DNA of 14,149 nt from Clostridia bacterium (GTDB lineage: Bacteria; Bacillota; Clostridia; Oscillospirales; Acutalibacteraceae). Below the pieces are notes generated by a model, which made no database searches, was not told the DNA's origin, and saw nothing but the letters and a program-made list of their open reading frames with translations. Made by a program: the position numbers and the translations under genes. The stretch is taken from the NCBI GenBank assembly GCA_017614275.1, contig JAGACE010000167.1:1-14149 (forward strand), given 5' to 3'. This document shows positions 1 to 6,204 of the stretch, piece by piece; position 1 is the first letter of the stretch; each line of letters starts with the position of its first letter.

Positions 1-735
1 ACCCTGCCGGGCACGAAAGTGGGGATCGGTCACAGGCATCCCCTGTCCATCGTCCTGGATGAGGTCAAGGAGATCTTCCTGGGCATGGGCTTTGAGGTGG
101 CCACCGGCCCCGAAGTCGAGTGGGATTACTACAACTTTGAGGCCCTGAACATCCCGAAGGACCACCCCGCGCGGGATACCCAGGACACCTTCTATATCAC
201 GGAAAACATGCTGCTCCGGACCCAGACCTCCGGCGTGCAGATCCGCGTCATGGAGAACAAGAAGCCCCCCATCCGCATGATCGCCCCGGGGCGCGTGTTC
301 CGCAGCGACGCCGTCGACGCCACCCACTCCCCGCTGTTCCATCAGATCGAGGGCATGGCCATCGACGAAGGCATCACCATGGCAGACCTCAAGGGCACGC
401 TGGAGACCTTCGCGAAGAAGCTCTACGGCGACCAGACGAAGATCCGTCTGCGCCCCCACCACTTCCCGTTCACCGAGCCCTCCTGTGAGATCGACGTCTC
501 CTGCTTCAAGTGCGGCGGCTGCGGCTGCTCCATGTGCAAGGGCGAGGGCTGGATCGAGATCCTCGGCGCCGGCATGGTCCATCCGAAAGTCCTGCGCACG
601 GGCGGGATCGATCCCGACAAATACAGCGGCTTCGCGTTCGGCGTCGGCCTGGAGCGCATCGCCATGTTCCGCTTCGGACTCGATGACATGCGTCTGCTGT
701 ACGAGAACGATGTCCGGTTCCTGGACCAGTTTTAA
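1..735 (+). CDS. pheS: Phenylalanyl-tRNA synthetase alpha subunit, 3' part (5' end outside window)
   Basis: This is the catalytic alpha subunit of phenylalanyl-tRNA synthetase, which charges tRNA-Phe in the cytoplasm as an alpha2-beta2 tetramer with PheT. The reading frame is open from base 1 and reads [14 protein letters not shown], a typical internal PheS stretch, so the GTG at 19 is an internal Val codon and not a start. The visible 244 residues cover the class II catalytic core. The N-terminal coiled-coil arm, roughly 100 residues in the family, is missing only because the window begins here. Visible landmarks are [20 protein letters not shown], a cysteine cluster [12 protein letters not shown] as in Firmicutes PheS, and motif 3 [16 protein letters not shown] near the end. 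The TAA stop at 733-735 overlaps the pheT ribosome binding site, so the two genes are co-transcribed and probably translationally coupled. The identification is very secure. Confidence 0.97.
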   Translation, partial: TLPGTKVGIGHRHPLSIVLDEVKEIFLGMGFEVATGPEVEWDYYNFEALNIPKDHPARDTQDTFYITENMLLRTQTSGVQIRVMENKKPPIRMIAPGRVFRSDAVDATHSPLFHQIEGMAIDEGITMADLKGTLETFAKKLYGDQTKIRLRPHHFPFTEPSCEIDVSCFKCGGCGCSMCKGEGWIEILGAGMVHPKVLRTGGIDPDKYSGFAFGVGLERIAMFRFGLDDMRLLYENDVRFLDQF

Positions 736-740
736 GGAGG
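735..740 (+). promoter_or_regulatory. Ribosome binding site of pheT, overlapping the pheS stop
   Basis: A perfect AGGAGG shares its first base with the pheS TAA stop and lies 8 nt before the ATG at 749. It fixes the pheT start and rejects the much longer upstream reading frame that opens inside pheS. Confidence 0.9.
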
Positions 741-748
741 GTTGCAGA

Positions 749-3133
749 ATGGATCTTTCAAAGAAATGGTTATCAGATTATGTCGACCTGGACGTCGGGG
801 ACCGCGAGTTCGCGGAAGCCATCACCATCTCCGGCTCCAAAGTCGAGTCTTACCGGCAGGAAGGCGAGGAACTGAAGAACATCGTCGTCGGCCACCTCAA
901 GTCTCTCAAAAAACATGAAAACGCCGACAAGCTCTGGGTCTGTCAGGTCGATGTGGGCGGCGATGAGCCCCTGCAGATTGTCACGGCCGCCCAGAACCTG
1001 ACCGAAGGCGACTACGTGCCCGTCGCGCTCCACAACTCCGTGGTCGCAGGCGGCGAGAAGATCACCAAGGGCAAGATGCGCGGCGAGGTCTCGGAGGGCA
1101 TGATGTGCTCCGTGGCGGAACTGGGCGTCACGGTCCACGATTTCCCCTACGCCATCGAAGACGGCATCTTCCTCCTGGGCGACGACTGCGAGAAGGTCCC
1201 CGGCATGGATATCCGGGAAGCCATCGGCCTGAACGACACGGTCACGGAGTTCGAGATCACCTCGAACCGTCCGGACTGCATGAGCGTCATCGGCCTGGCC
1301 CGGGAAACAGCCGCCACCTTCAACGTCCCGCTGAAGCTCCACACCCCCGAGGTCAAGCCCGGCGAGGGCGATGTGAACGACCTGCTGAAGGTCGACATCG
1401 AAGCCTCCGACAAATGCTACCGGTACGCCGGCGCGGTCGTCGAGAACGTCCGCGTGGCCCCGTCGCCCCGCTGGATGCGGGAGCGGCTGCGCGCCTGCGG
1501 CGTCCGCCCCATCAACAACATCGTCGACATCACGAACTACGTCATGCTCGAATACGGCCAGCCGATGCACGCGTTCGACCTGCGGTTCCTCGAGGGGAAC
1601 CACGTCATCGTACGCAATGCGAAGCCCGGAGAGACCATCACCACCCTCGACGGCCTCGACCGTGAGCTGGACGACACCATGCTGGTCATCGCCGACGAGA
1701 AAAAGCCCGTCGCCGTGGCCGGCGTCATGGGCGGCGAGTACTCCGGCATCATGGACGACACGCAGACCATCGTCTTCGAGTCCGCCTGCTTCAACGGCCC
1801 GTCCGTCCGCCGCACCGCGAAGAAGCTCGGCATGCGGACCGAGTCCTCGGCCCGGTTCGAGAAGGAACTCAACCCCGACGACTGCGACCTCTGCCTGAAA
1901 CGGGCGCTGGAACTGGTCCAGCTGTTCGACGCCGGCGACGTCGTGAACGGCATCATCGACGTCTATCCGTCCCCGAAGCAGGTCGTCACCCTGCCCTTCG
2001 ACCCGGAGTGGGTCAACCGCTTCATCGGAATCGACTGCCCGGCGGAGGAGCAGAAGGCCATCCTCGAGCGGATCGGCTTCACCGTGGAAGACGGCGTCAT
2101 CAAAGCCCCGTCCTTCCGCATCGACATCGCGTCCCAGGCGGACATCTCCGAGGAGATCGCCCGCTTCTACGGATACAACAACATCCCGAACACGCAGCTG
2201 CGCGGCGCGGCGGAAGCCACGCTGACCGAGCGTCAGAAGTTCCAGCGGCTCGTGGAGAACACGCTGCTCGCCAGCGGCCTCTCCGAGACCCAGACCTTCT
2301 CGTTCATCTCCCCGAAAGCCTATGACCGGCTCTGCCTGCCGGAGGATTCGGAGCTGAGAAAGAACCTCGTCATCAGCAACCCGCTCGGCGAGGACACCAG
2401 CGTCATGCGCCGGACGGCCCTGCCCTCCATGATGGAGGTCCTGGCCCGCAACTACAACAACCGCAACCCGTCCGCGTTCCTGTACGAGGTCGCCACCATC
2501 TATGTCCCCCACGACACGCTGGAGGAGCTCCCCGATGAGGACCAGCAGATCGTCATCGGCATGTACGGCGCGGAGGCGGACTACTTCAAGGTCAAGGGCG
2601 TCGTCGAGCACCTGCTCGACACGGTCGGCATCCGGGACTACGACATCGTGCCGGTCACGGATCACCCGTCCTTCCACCCCGGCCGCACCGGCAAGGTGCT
2701 CATCGACGGTGAGACGCTCTGCACGATGGGAGAAGTCCATCCCAACGTCCGCGGCAACTACGACATGAAGGCCCGCGCGTACGCGGCCCTCATCGACATG
2801 GAACTGCTGTTCGCCAAAGCGGATCTCGTCCGGCTCTACAAGCAGCTTCCGAAGTACCCCGTCACCACGCGTGACCTCGCCTTCGTCGTCAGCACGACCA
2901 CTCCGGTCCTCGTCCTGGAGAAAGCCATCAGGAAGGCGTCCGGCAGGATCCTCGAGTCCATCGAGCTCTTCGACGTCTATGTCGGCGAGCAGATCGGCAA
3001 AGGAAAGAAGAGCGTCGCCTTCAATCTCATCTTCCGGGCCGACGACCGCACCCTCACCGACGAGGAGTGCAACAGCGCCGTCAGCAAGGCGATCGAAGCC
3101 GCCGAGCGGCTGGGCGCCGAGCTCCGTTCCTGA
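749..3133 (+). CDS. pheT: Phenylalanyl-tRNA synthetase beta subunit
   Basis: This is the beta subunit of phenylalanyl-tRNA synthetase. It binds tRNA-Phe and hydrolyses mischarged Tyr-tRNA-Phe in its B3/B4 editing domain. At 794 residues it has the normal bacterial length. Domains in order: an N-terminal segment and EMAP/OB-type tRNA-binding domain (about 40-150, with HENADKLWVCQVDVGG), the junction FEITSNRPDCMSVIGLARE (about 168-186), the B3/B4 editing region with RPINNIVDITNYVMLEYGQP, the B5 and core-like domains, and a C-terminal ferredoxin-fold anticodon-binding domain (about the last 95 residues, from YPVTTRDLAFVV). The start at 749 is set by the AGGAGG at 735-740; the same frame is open further upstream but there it is a shadow of pheS. 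It ends 82 nt before ireB, with a GC-rich hairpin across its stop. Confidence 0.97.
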   Translation: MDLSKKWLSDYVDLDVGDREFAEAITISGSKVESYRQEGEELKNIVVGHLKSLKKHENADKLWVCQVDVGGDEPLQIVTAAQNLTEGDYVPVALHNSVVAGGEKITKGKMRGEVSEGMMCSVAELGVTVHDFPYAIEDGIFLLGDDCEKVPGMDIREAIGLNDTVTEFEITSNRPDCMSVIGLARETAATFNVPLKLHTPEVKPGEGDVNDLLKVDIEASDKCYRYAGAVVENVRVAPSPRWMRERLRACGVRPINNIVDITNYVMLEYGQPMHAFDLRFLEGNHVIVRNAKPGETITTLDGLDRELDDTMLVIADEKKPVAVAGVMGGEYSGIMDDTQTIVFESACFNGPSVRRTAKKLGMRTESSARFEKELNPDDCDLCLKRALELVQLFDAGDVVNGIIDVYPSPKQVVTLPFDPEWVNRFIGIDCPAEEQKAILERIGFTVEDGVIKAPSFRIDIASQADISEEIARFYGYNNIPNTQLRGAAEATLTERQKFQRLVENTLLASGLSETQTFSFISPKAYDRLCLPEDSELRKNLVISNPLGEDTSVMRRTALPSMMEVLARNYNNRNPSAFLYEVATIYVPHDTLEELPDEDQQIVIGMYGAEADYFKVKGVVEHLLDTVGIRDYDIVPVTDHPSFHPGRTGKVLIDGETLCTMGEVHPNVRGNYDMKARAYAALIDMELLFAKADLVRLYKQLPKYPVTTRDLAFVVSTTTPVLVLEKAIRKASGRILESIELFDVYVGEQIGKGKKSVAFNLIFRADDRTLTDEECNSAVSKAIEAAERLGAELRS

Positions 3134-3147
3134 CGGCGGAGCGGCGC
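3114..3147 (+). terminator. Possible weak terminator or hairpin after pheST
   Basis: GCGCCG-AG-CTCCG pairs with CGGAGCGGCGC as an 11-bp stem with a two-base bulge, spanning the pheT stop. What follows is AAAAACCGTTTGTG and not a clean T-run, so intrinsic termination would be inefficient. Some pheST transcripts may read into ireB. Confidence 0.4.
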
Positions 3148-3156
3148 AAAAACCGT

Positions 3157-3185
3157 TTGTGTTCTAAGGACACATGGTATATAAT
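3157..3185 (+). promoter_or_regulatory. Sigma-A-type promoter of the ireB pair
   Basis: TTGTGT (3157-3162), a 17-nt spacer, and a consensus TATAAT (3180-3185) match a vegetative promoter. The start of transcription should be near 3192, leaving a short leader of about 25 nt that holds the GGAGGTG ribosome binding site (3204-3210) and little room for leader regulation. Confidence 0.8.
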
Positions 3186-3215
3186 GAACAGTAACAAAGA
3201 AGTGGAGGTGGCATT

Positions 3216-3461
3216 ATGACCGACAAAACGATCCAGTTTTCCATCCGGGACGATTCCGACGCTGAGATGAGAAAGATCCTCGGCGAGGTGTATACCGCTC
3301 TGAAAGAGAAAGGGTACAATCCCATCAGCCAGATCGTCGGTTATCTTCTGTCGGAAGATCCGACCTACATCACCACCCACAACAACGCGCGCAGCCTCAT
3401 CCGGAAAGTCGATCGGGACGAGCTCATGCAGGCCCTGGTCAAGAATTTCCTCGACAAATAA
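3216..3461 (+). CDS. ireB: IreB-family regulatory phosphoprotein (UPF0297, YrzL-like)
   Basis: This small cytoplasmic protein belongs to the IreB/YrzL family. In Enterococcus faecalis, IreB is phosphorylated by the PASTA-domain Ser/Thr kinase IreK and acts as a negative regulator of cephalosporin resistance, linking envelope stress to growth control. The 81 residues cover the whole family: the N-terminal TDKTIQFS, the core EKGYNPISQIVGYLLS (about 36-51), and the C-terminal SLIRKVDRDEL region. Thr2 and Thr5 occupy the spacing of the two N-terminal threonines phosphorylated in the enterococcal protein (T-D-x-T); that match is inferred from memory of the family. The ATG follows GGAGGTG by 5 nt. 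In many Firmicutes the next genes are ruvX and a DUF1292 gene, but here it is followed 32 nt later by an unrecognised 98-residue gene. Family assignment is secure; the role in this organism is by homology. Confidence 0.93.
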   Translation: MTDKTIQFSIRDDSDAEMRKILGEVYTALKEKGYNPISQIVGYLLSEDPTYITTHNNARSLIRKVDRDELMQALVKNFLDK

Positions 3462-3493
3462 ATCGCGCACGAAACGAAACGGAGTGAACCTCG

Positions 3494-3790
3494 TTGGCTG
3501 ATAAGAAGAACGCGTTCCTCACCTACAAGGGCAAGCCCCTCGTACGGCAGGGCAACACGCTTTACTACGGCAACATGTTCGAGCCCTTCGTCGTCATGCT
3601 GACCATCACGCAGGCGGCGAAAAAGGGAGACCTGGACATCGCCGAAAAGGTCCGTGTCCAGCTCATGAACACCGACCCCGCCTGTCCCCCGACGGAGATC
3701 ATCGTCAAGACAGCGGAGCGCCCCGGCCTCTACCCGGCCATGGCCATCGCGTCCACCTGGCTGGAAAAAGCCCTGAAGGACGCCGAATAA
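3494..3790 (+). CDS. Small conserved-looking protein of unknown function, downstream of ireB
   Basis: I do not recognise this 98-residue protein. It has no signal peptide, membrane segment, cysteine cluster or known catalytic motif, and should be a soluble cytoplasmic protein. The N-terminal half looks beta-rich (FLTYKGKPLVRQGNTLYYG), followed by a short helix (about residues 43-53, AAKKGDLDIAEKV), a further strand region with TEIIVKT, and an amphipathic C-terminal helix (about 79-97). The start is a TTG, supported by GGAG at 3481-3484 with 9-nt spacing; the next in-frame ATG (residue 28) would delete the beta-rich part. G/C-rich codon use like its neighbours, its ribosome binding site, and its position 32 nt after ireB and just before a strong terminator all support a real gene. 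Co-transcription suggests, but does not show, a role related to IreB. Confidence 0.8.
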   Translation: MADKKNAFLTYKGKPLVRQGNTLYYGNMFEPFVVMLTITQAAKKGDLDIAEKVRVQLMNTDPACPPTEIIVKTAERPGLYPAMAIASTWLEKALKDAE

Positions 3791-3794
3791 CACC

Positions 3795-3830
3795 AAAAAA
3801 GAGCCCAGAGAACTGTCTCTGGGCTCTTTT
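3795..3830. terminator. Bidirectional intrinsic terminator
   Basis: GAGCCCAGAGA (3801-3811), loop ACTG, and TCTCTGGGCTC (3816-3826) form a perfect 11-bp stem. It is flanked by six A residues on the left and TTTTGTT on the right, so it works as a terminator on both strands. It sits between the converging ends of the ireB pair and the yigZ transcript. Confidence 0.93.
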
Positions 3831-3841
3831 GTTATGCGGTT

Positions 3842-4462
3842 TTATAATTCTTCGAAGGTGGTCTCCAGCACATCGACGTCGACCTTGCCGGACGAGAGCT
3901 CGGTGAGCTTCGCGCGGAAGCCTTCCACAGACGCTTCCGGGAGCAGGCACGTCACCGTGACGTTGTCGGTGAAGTCGGTGCCGGTCTCCTTCCCGCCGTG
4001 CTCGGCCAGAAGGGACGGGATGCGGCCGTACAGCGTGTAGTCGCAGGTCAGCCGGCAGACAGTGCAGGGCGTCATCGTGATGACTTCGCCCGCCTCCAGC
4101 GCGAGGGTCGCGCTGTGGGAGTAGGCCCGGACCAGGCCGCCCGCGCCGAGCAGGATGCCGCCGAAATAGCGGGTGATGACGACACAGACATCGGTGACGC
4201 CGCTCTTCTCCAGCACGTCGAGGATCGGCATGCCGGCCGTGCCCTGGGGCTCCCCGTCGTCGGAGTAGCGTTTGACACCGCCCTCCCGCAGGATGTAGGC
4301 GGAACAGTTGTGGCGGGCGTCCCAGTGTTTCGATTTGATGCGGGCGATGAACGCCTGGGCCTCTTCGGCCGTTTGGACCGGGCAGGCATAGCAGAGGAAC
4401 CGGGACCGTTTGATCTCGTATTCCCCGCAGCCCTCGCTGCGGACCGTCTTGTAGGCCTCCAT
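3842..4462 (-). CDS. yigZ: YigZ/IMPACT-family protein (UPF0029, YvyE-like)
   Basis: This 206-residue soluble protein belongs to the YigZ/YvyE family related to eukaryotic IMPACT, whose biochemical role in bacteria is not settled. The N-terminal IMPACT domain (about 17-125) carries the family signatures YSDDGEPQGTAGMPIL (66-81) and VVITRYFGGILLGAGGLVRA (94-113). The C-terminal region (about 136-200) fits the DUF1949 ferredoxin-like domain. The ATG at 4460-4462 is preceded by AAAGGAGG with 7-nt spacing. It is the last gene of the - strand block, beginning just 22-30 nt beyond the rpmE terminator hairpin, with no recognisable promoter in between. Expression probably comes from read-through or an undetected promoter further up. 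Family assignment is secure. Confidence 0.93.
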   Translation of the reverse strand: MEAYKTVRSEGCGEYEIKRSRFLCYACPVQTAEEAQAFIARIKSKHWDARHNCSAYILREGGVKRYSDDGEPQGTAGMPILDVLEKSGVTDVCVVITRYFGGILLGAGGLVRAYSHSATLALEAGEVITMTPCTVCRLTCDYTLYGRIPSLLAEHGGKETGTDFTDNVTVTCLLPEASVEGFRAKLTELSSGKVDVDVLETTFEEL

Positions 4463-4483
4463 GCGCCTGCCTCCTTTCAGTCC

Positions 4484-4521
4484 GGAAAAAGAAAAGGCGG
4501 TACCGGAAGTACCGCCTTTTT
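4484..4521 (-). terminator. Intrinsic terminator of rpmE
   Basis: On the - strand AAAAGGCGGTAC, a five-base loop, and GTACCGCCTTTT form a 12-bp stem (4492-4520), followed by CTTTTTCC. The flanking A- and T-rich tracts make it a good rho-independent terminator. It lies between the rpmE stop and the yigZ ribosome binding site. Confidence 0.9.
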
Positions 4522-4524
4522 GGA

Positions 4525-4539
4525 AAGCCGTTTCGGCTT
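4525..4539 (-). other. Small hairpin over the rpmE stop codon
   Basis: AAGCCG and CGGCTT pair as a 6-bp stem with a three-base loop, overlapping the rpmE stop at 4538-4540 and sitting just upstream of the main terminator. It may protect the mRNA 3' end, or it may be chance. Confidence 0.35.
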
Positions 4540-4747
4540 ATTTGCCCTGTGTCTTCGCGTAACGTCTGTTGAATCTGTCGACGCGTCCACCGGTGTCAAC
4601 AAGCTTCTGCTTACCGGTGAAGAACGGATGACAGTTGGAGCAGATGTCGACGCGGATGTCCTGCTTGGTGGAGCTGGTCTCATAGGTAGCACCACAGGCA
4701 CATCTTACGGTCGTCGGGCCGTATGCGGGATGAATTCCTTCCTTCAT
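4538..4747 (-). CDS. rpmE: 50S ribosomal protein L31, zinc-ribbon (C+) form
   Basis: L31 is a small protein of the large ribosomal subunit that helps bridge the two subunits. The 69 residues begin with the family signature [16 protein letters not shown]. Four cysteines at 16, 18, 36 and 39 (CAC and CSNC) make the zinc-binding C+ type, equivalent to Bacillus subtilis RpmE and not the cysteine-free YtiA type. Zinc-dependent L31 commonly serves as a mobilisable zinc store, with a paralogue replacing it under zinc limitation; no such paralogue is in the window. The ATG follows AGAGGTGA at about 8 nt. The gene has its own predicted promoter, a leader of about 55 nt and its own terminator, so it can be expressed independently of ftsZ. 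Confidence 0.97.
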   Translation of the reverse strand: MKEGIHPAYGPTTVRCACGATYETSSTKQDIRVDICSNCHPFFTGKQKLVDTGGRVDRFNRRYAKTQGK

Positions 4748-4775
4748 TCTCGTTTCACCTCTTTGTTCAGGATGC

Positions 4776-4791
4776 GGAACACTAAGGTCCC
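4776..4791 (-). other. Possible hairpin in the rpmE leader
   Basis: Within the roughly 55-nt rpmE leader, GGGAC and GTTCC can pair as a 5-bp stem (one G-U) around a 6-nt loop. An alternative pairing of the same GTTC with a downstream GAAC is also possible. Autoregulatory L31 leaders are known in several bacterial groups, but I cannot match this one to a known structure. Confidence 0.2.
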
Positions 4792-4808
4792 TCGTGCGTT
4801 ACCGGGAT

Positions 4809-4837
4809 ATTCTATCACACTGATAAGTCAATTGCAA
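4809..4837 (-). promoter_or_regulatory. Promoter of rpmE with extended -10
   Basis: On the - strand TTGCAA (4832-4837), a 17-nt spacer, and TAGAAT (4809-4814) preceded by TGA form a sigma-A-type promoter with an extended -10. A TTGACT nearby is only 11 nt from this -10 and so cannot be its -35. The surrounding GTGATAGAATAT closely matches the ftsZ promoter. Confidence 0.75.
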
Positions 4838-4840
4838 TAA

Positions 4841-4850
4841 GGAAATTTCC
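4841..4850. repeat. 10-bp perfect palindrome beside the rpmE -35
   Basis: GGAAATTTCC is self-complementary over 10 bp and lies 3 nt upstream of the rpmE -35 hexamer, between it and the ftsZ stop. It could be an operator or part of an AT-rich upstream element. A palindrome this short may be chance. Confidence 0.3.
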
Positions 4851-4864
4851 CGGCAGAAAAGACC

Positions 4865-6073
4865 TTATTTCCGATTGCTGAAGAGGTTGTCGATGGCGTC
4901 GAAATAGTCGTCCTCTTCGAAGGGGTCGGAGTCGAATCCGCCGGCCTTCGGCTCTTCGGGTTCGTCATACACATAGCGGTCTTTGGCCGGTGTATCGAAC
5001 ACGCTGCCCGGGTCGGACTGGATGTTTCTGGCCGGCGTGTCGAGCTTCAGGTCGTCGAAGCTGGGGCCGTTGAAATCGAGGTCCAGTTTCAGGGCAGGAG
5101 AAAGACTGCGGGTCGGATCCTCGCCAAAGCCGGTGGCGATGACGGTGATGATCATCTCGTCCTGAAGCGTGTCGTCGAAAGAGACGCCCCAGATGATGTT
5201 CGCTTCCGGATGCGCGGCGTCGGAGATGAGGGTCGAAGCTTCTTCGACTTCGTCCAGGCCGATGTCCGGAGATGAGGTGATGCTGATGATGACGCCGTGC
5301 GCGCCTTCGATCGTGGTCTCGAGAAGCGGGCTGGAGACCGCGGCGGCGGCAGCGTTTCTGGCCTTGTCCTTGCCGCCGGCACGGCCGACGCCCATGTGGG
5401 CATGACCGGCGTCTCTCATGACGGCGCTGACATCGGCGAAGTCCAGGTTGATGAAACCGGGGACTTTGATGAGCTCGGAGATGCTCTTGACGCCCTGACG
5501 CAGGACATCGTCCGCCGCGTCGAAGGCATTGGCAAGGGTGATGGGCTCATCGGAATAATATTTCAGGCGGTCGTTGGGGATGACCACAAGGCTGTCCACG
5601 TGCTGAGCCAGTTCCTTGATGCCTTCCTCGGCCTGTTCCATTCTGTGTTTTCCTTCAAAAGCGAAGGGCTTGGTGACGATACCGACCGTCAGGATGCCCA
5701 TCTCTTTTGCCGCGGCGGCGATGATCGGCGCTGCACCGGTGCCGGTGCCGCCGCCCATGCCGGCGGTGATGAAGACCATGTCGGTGCCCTTCAGAGCATC
5801 GGTGATGGTCTCTTTGCTCTCTTCGGCGGCGCGCTTGCCGACCTCAGGACGCGCACCGGCGCCCTGTCCCCGGGTCACCTTTTCCCCGATCTGGATCTTA
5901 TGGGTGGCCTGAGAATAGATGAGCACGTGTTTATCGGTATTGACCGAGACAAATTCAACGCCCTTGACGTCGGAGGCGATCATTCTGTTGACGGCGTTCC
6001 CGCCGCCACCGCCGACACCGATGACTTTGATCTGTACGACACTGTCAAAATCTGCTGCCATTTCAAAAGGCAT
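4865..6073 (-). CDS. ftsZ: Cell division protein FtsZ
   Basis: FtsZ is the tubulin-like GTPase that polymerises at midcell and recruits the septal wall machinery. The 402 residues include the glycine-rich N-terminal GTP site [15 protein letters not shown] (18-31), the tubulin signature [10 protein letters not shown] (108-117), PNDRL (166-170), and the catalytic T7 loop [15 protein letters not shown] (209-223). An acidic variable linker runs from about 330 to 388. The end reads [12 protein letters not shown], not the usual DIPxFLR-type peptide. Residues around the GTP loops also differ from the consensus ([18 protein letters not shown]). The start is the ATG at 6071-6073, 7 nt after GGGAGG; an in-frame GTG nine codons upstream would place that ribosome binding site inside the gene. 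It follows divIB after 131 nt and has its own promoter. No terminator is seen before rpmE. Confidence 0.98.
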   Translation of the reverse strand: MPFEMAADFDSVVQIKVIGVGGGGGNAVNRMIASDVKGVEFVSVNTDKHVLIYSQATHKIQIGEKVTRGQGAGARPEVGKRAAEESKETITDALKGTDMVFITAGMGGGTGTGAAPIIAAAAKEMGILTVGIVTKPFAFEGKHRMEQAEEGIKELAQHVDSLVVIPNDRLKYYSDEPITLANAFDAADDVLRQGVKSISELIKVPGFINLDFADVSAVMRDAGHAHMGVGRAGGKDKARNAAAAAVSSPLLETTIEGAHGVIISITSSPDIGLDEVEEASTLISDAAHPEANIIWGVSFDDTLQDEMIITVIATGFGEDPTRSLSPALKLDLDFNGPSFDDLKLDTPARNIQSDPGSVFDTPAKDRYVYDEPEEPKAGGFDSDPFEEDDYFDAIDNLFSNRK

Positions 6074-6080
6074 GTTATTT

Positions 6081-6086
6081 CCTCCC
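6081..6086 (-). promoter_or_regulatory. Ribosome binding site that sets the ftsZ start
   Basis: GGGAGG (CCTCCC on the + strand) lies 7 nt before the ATG at 6071-6073. This favours that ATG over the upstream in-frame GTG at 6098-6100, which has no comparable site. Confidence 0.85.
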
Positions 6087-6145
6087 TTTTGTGTAGACAC
6101 ACGTCACACGATTGCATACGAGCGCAATTCCAGTTATTCTCCAAT

Positions 6146-6174
6146 ATACTATCACGAGATTTTTAAAAATTCAA
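6146..6174 (-). promoter_or_regulatory. Promoter of ftsZ with extended -10
   Basis: On the - strand TTGAAT (6169-6174), a 17-nt spacer, and TAGTAT (6146-6151) preceded by TGA form a sigma-A-type promoter. It lies in the 131-nt gap between divIB and ftsZ and leaves a leader of about 65-70 nt. It would let ftsZ be expressed above the level of the upstream wall-synthesis genes. Confidence 0.75.
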
Positions 6175-6204
6175 TAACGATTTCTCTGTGGAAGAAAGAC
6201 CGGC

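Noticed and set aside
485..748. Upstream extension of pheT into pheS
   Set aside because: The extra residues are an out-of-frame reading of the pheS catalytic core. The AGGAGG at 735-740 and the conserved N-terminus MDLSKKWL fix the start at 749.
773..2740. A 655-codon open frame on the - strand opposite pheT
   Set aside because: It is an antisense shadow of pheT caused by G/C-rich third codon positions. Its translation is low-complexity, rich in D, V, G and R, and has no family motif.
3705..3950. Small - strand open frame across the convergent terminator
   Set aside because: It spans a strong bidirectional terminator, overlaps two supported genes and has no ribosome binding site.
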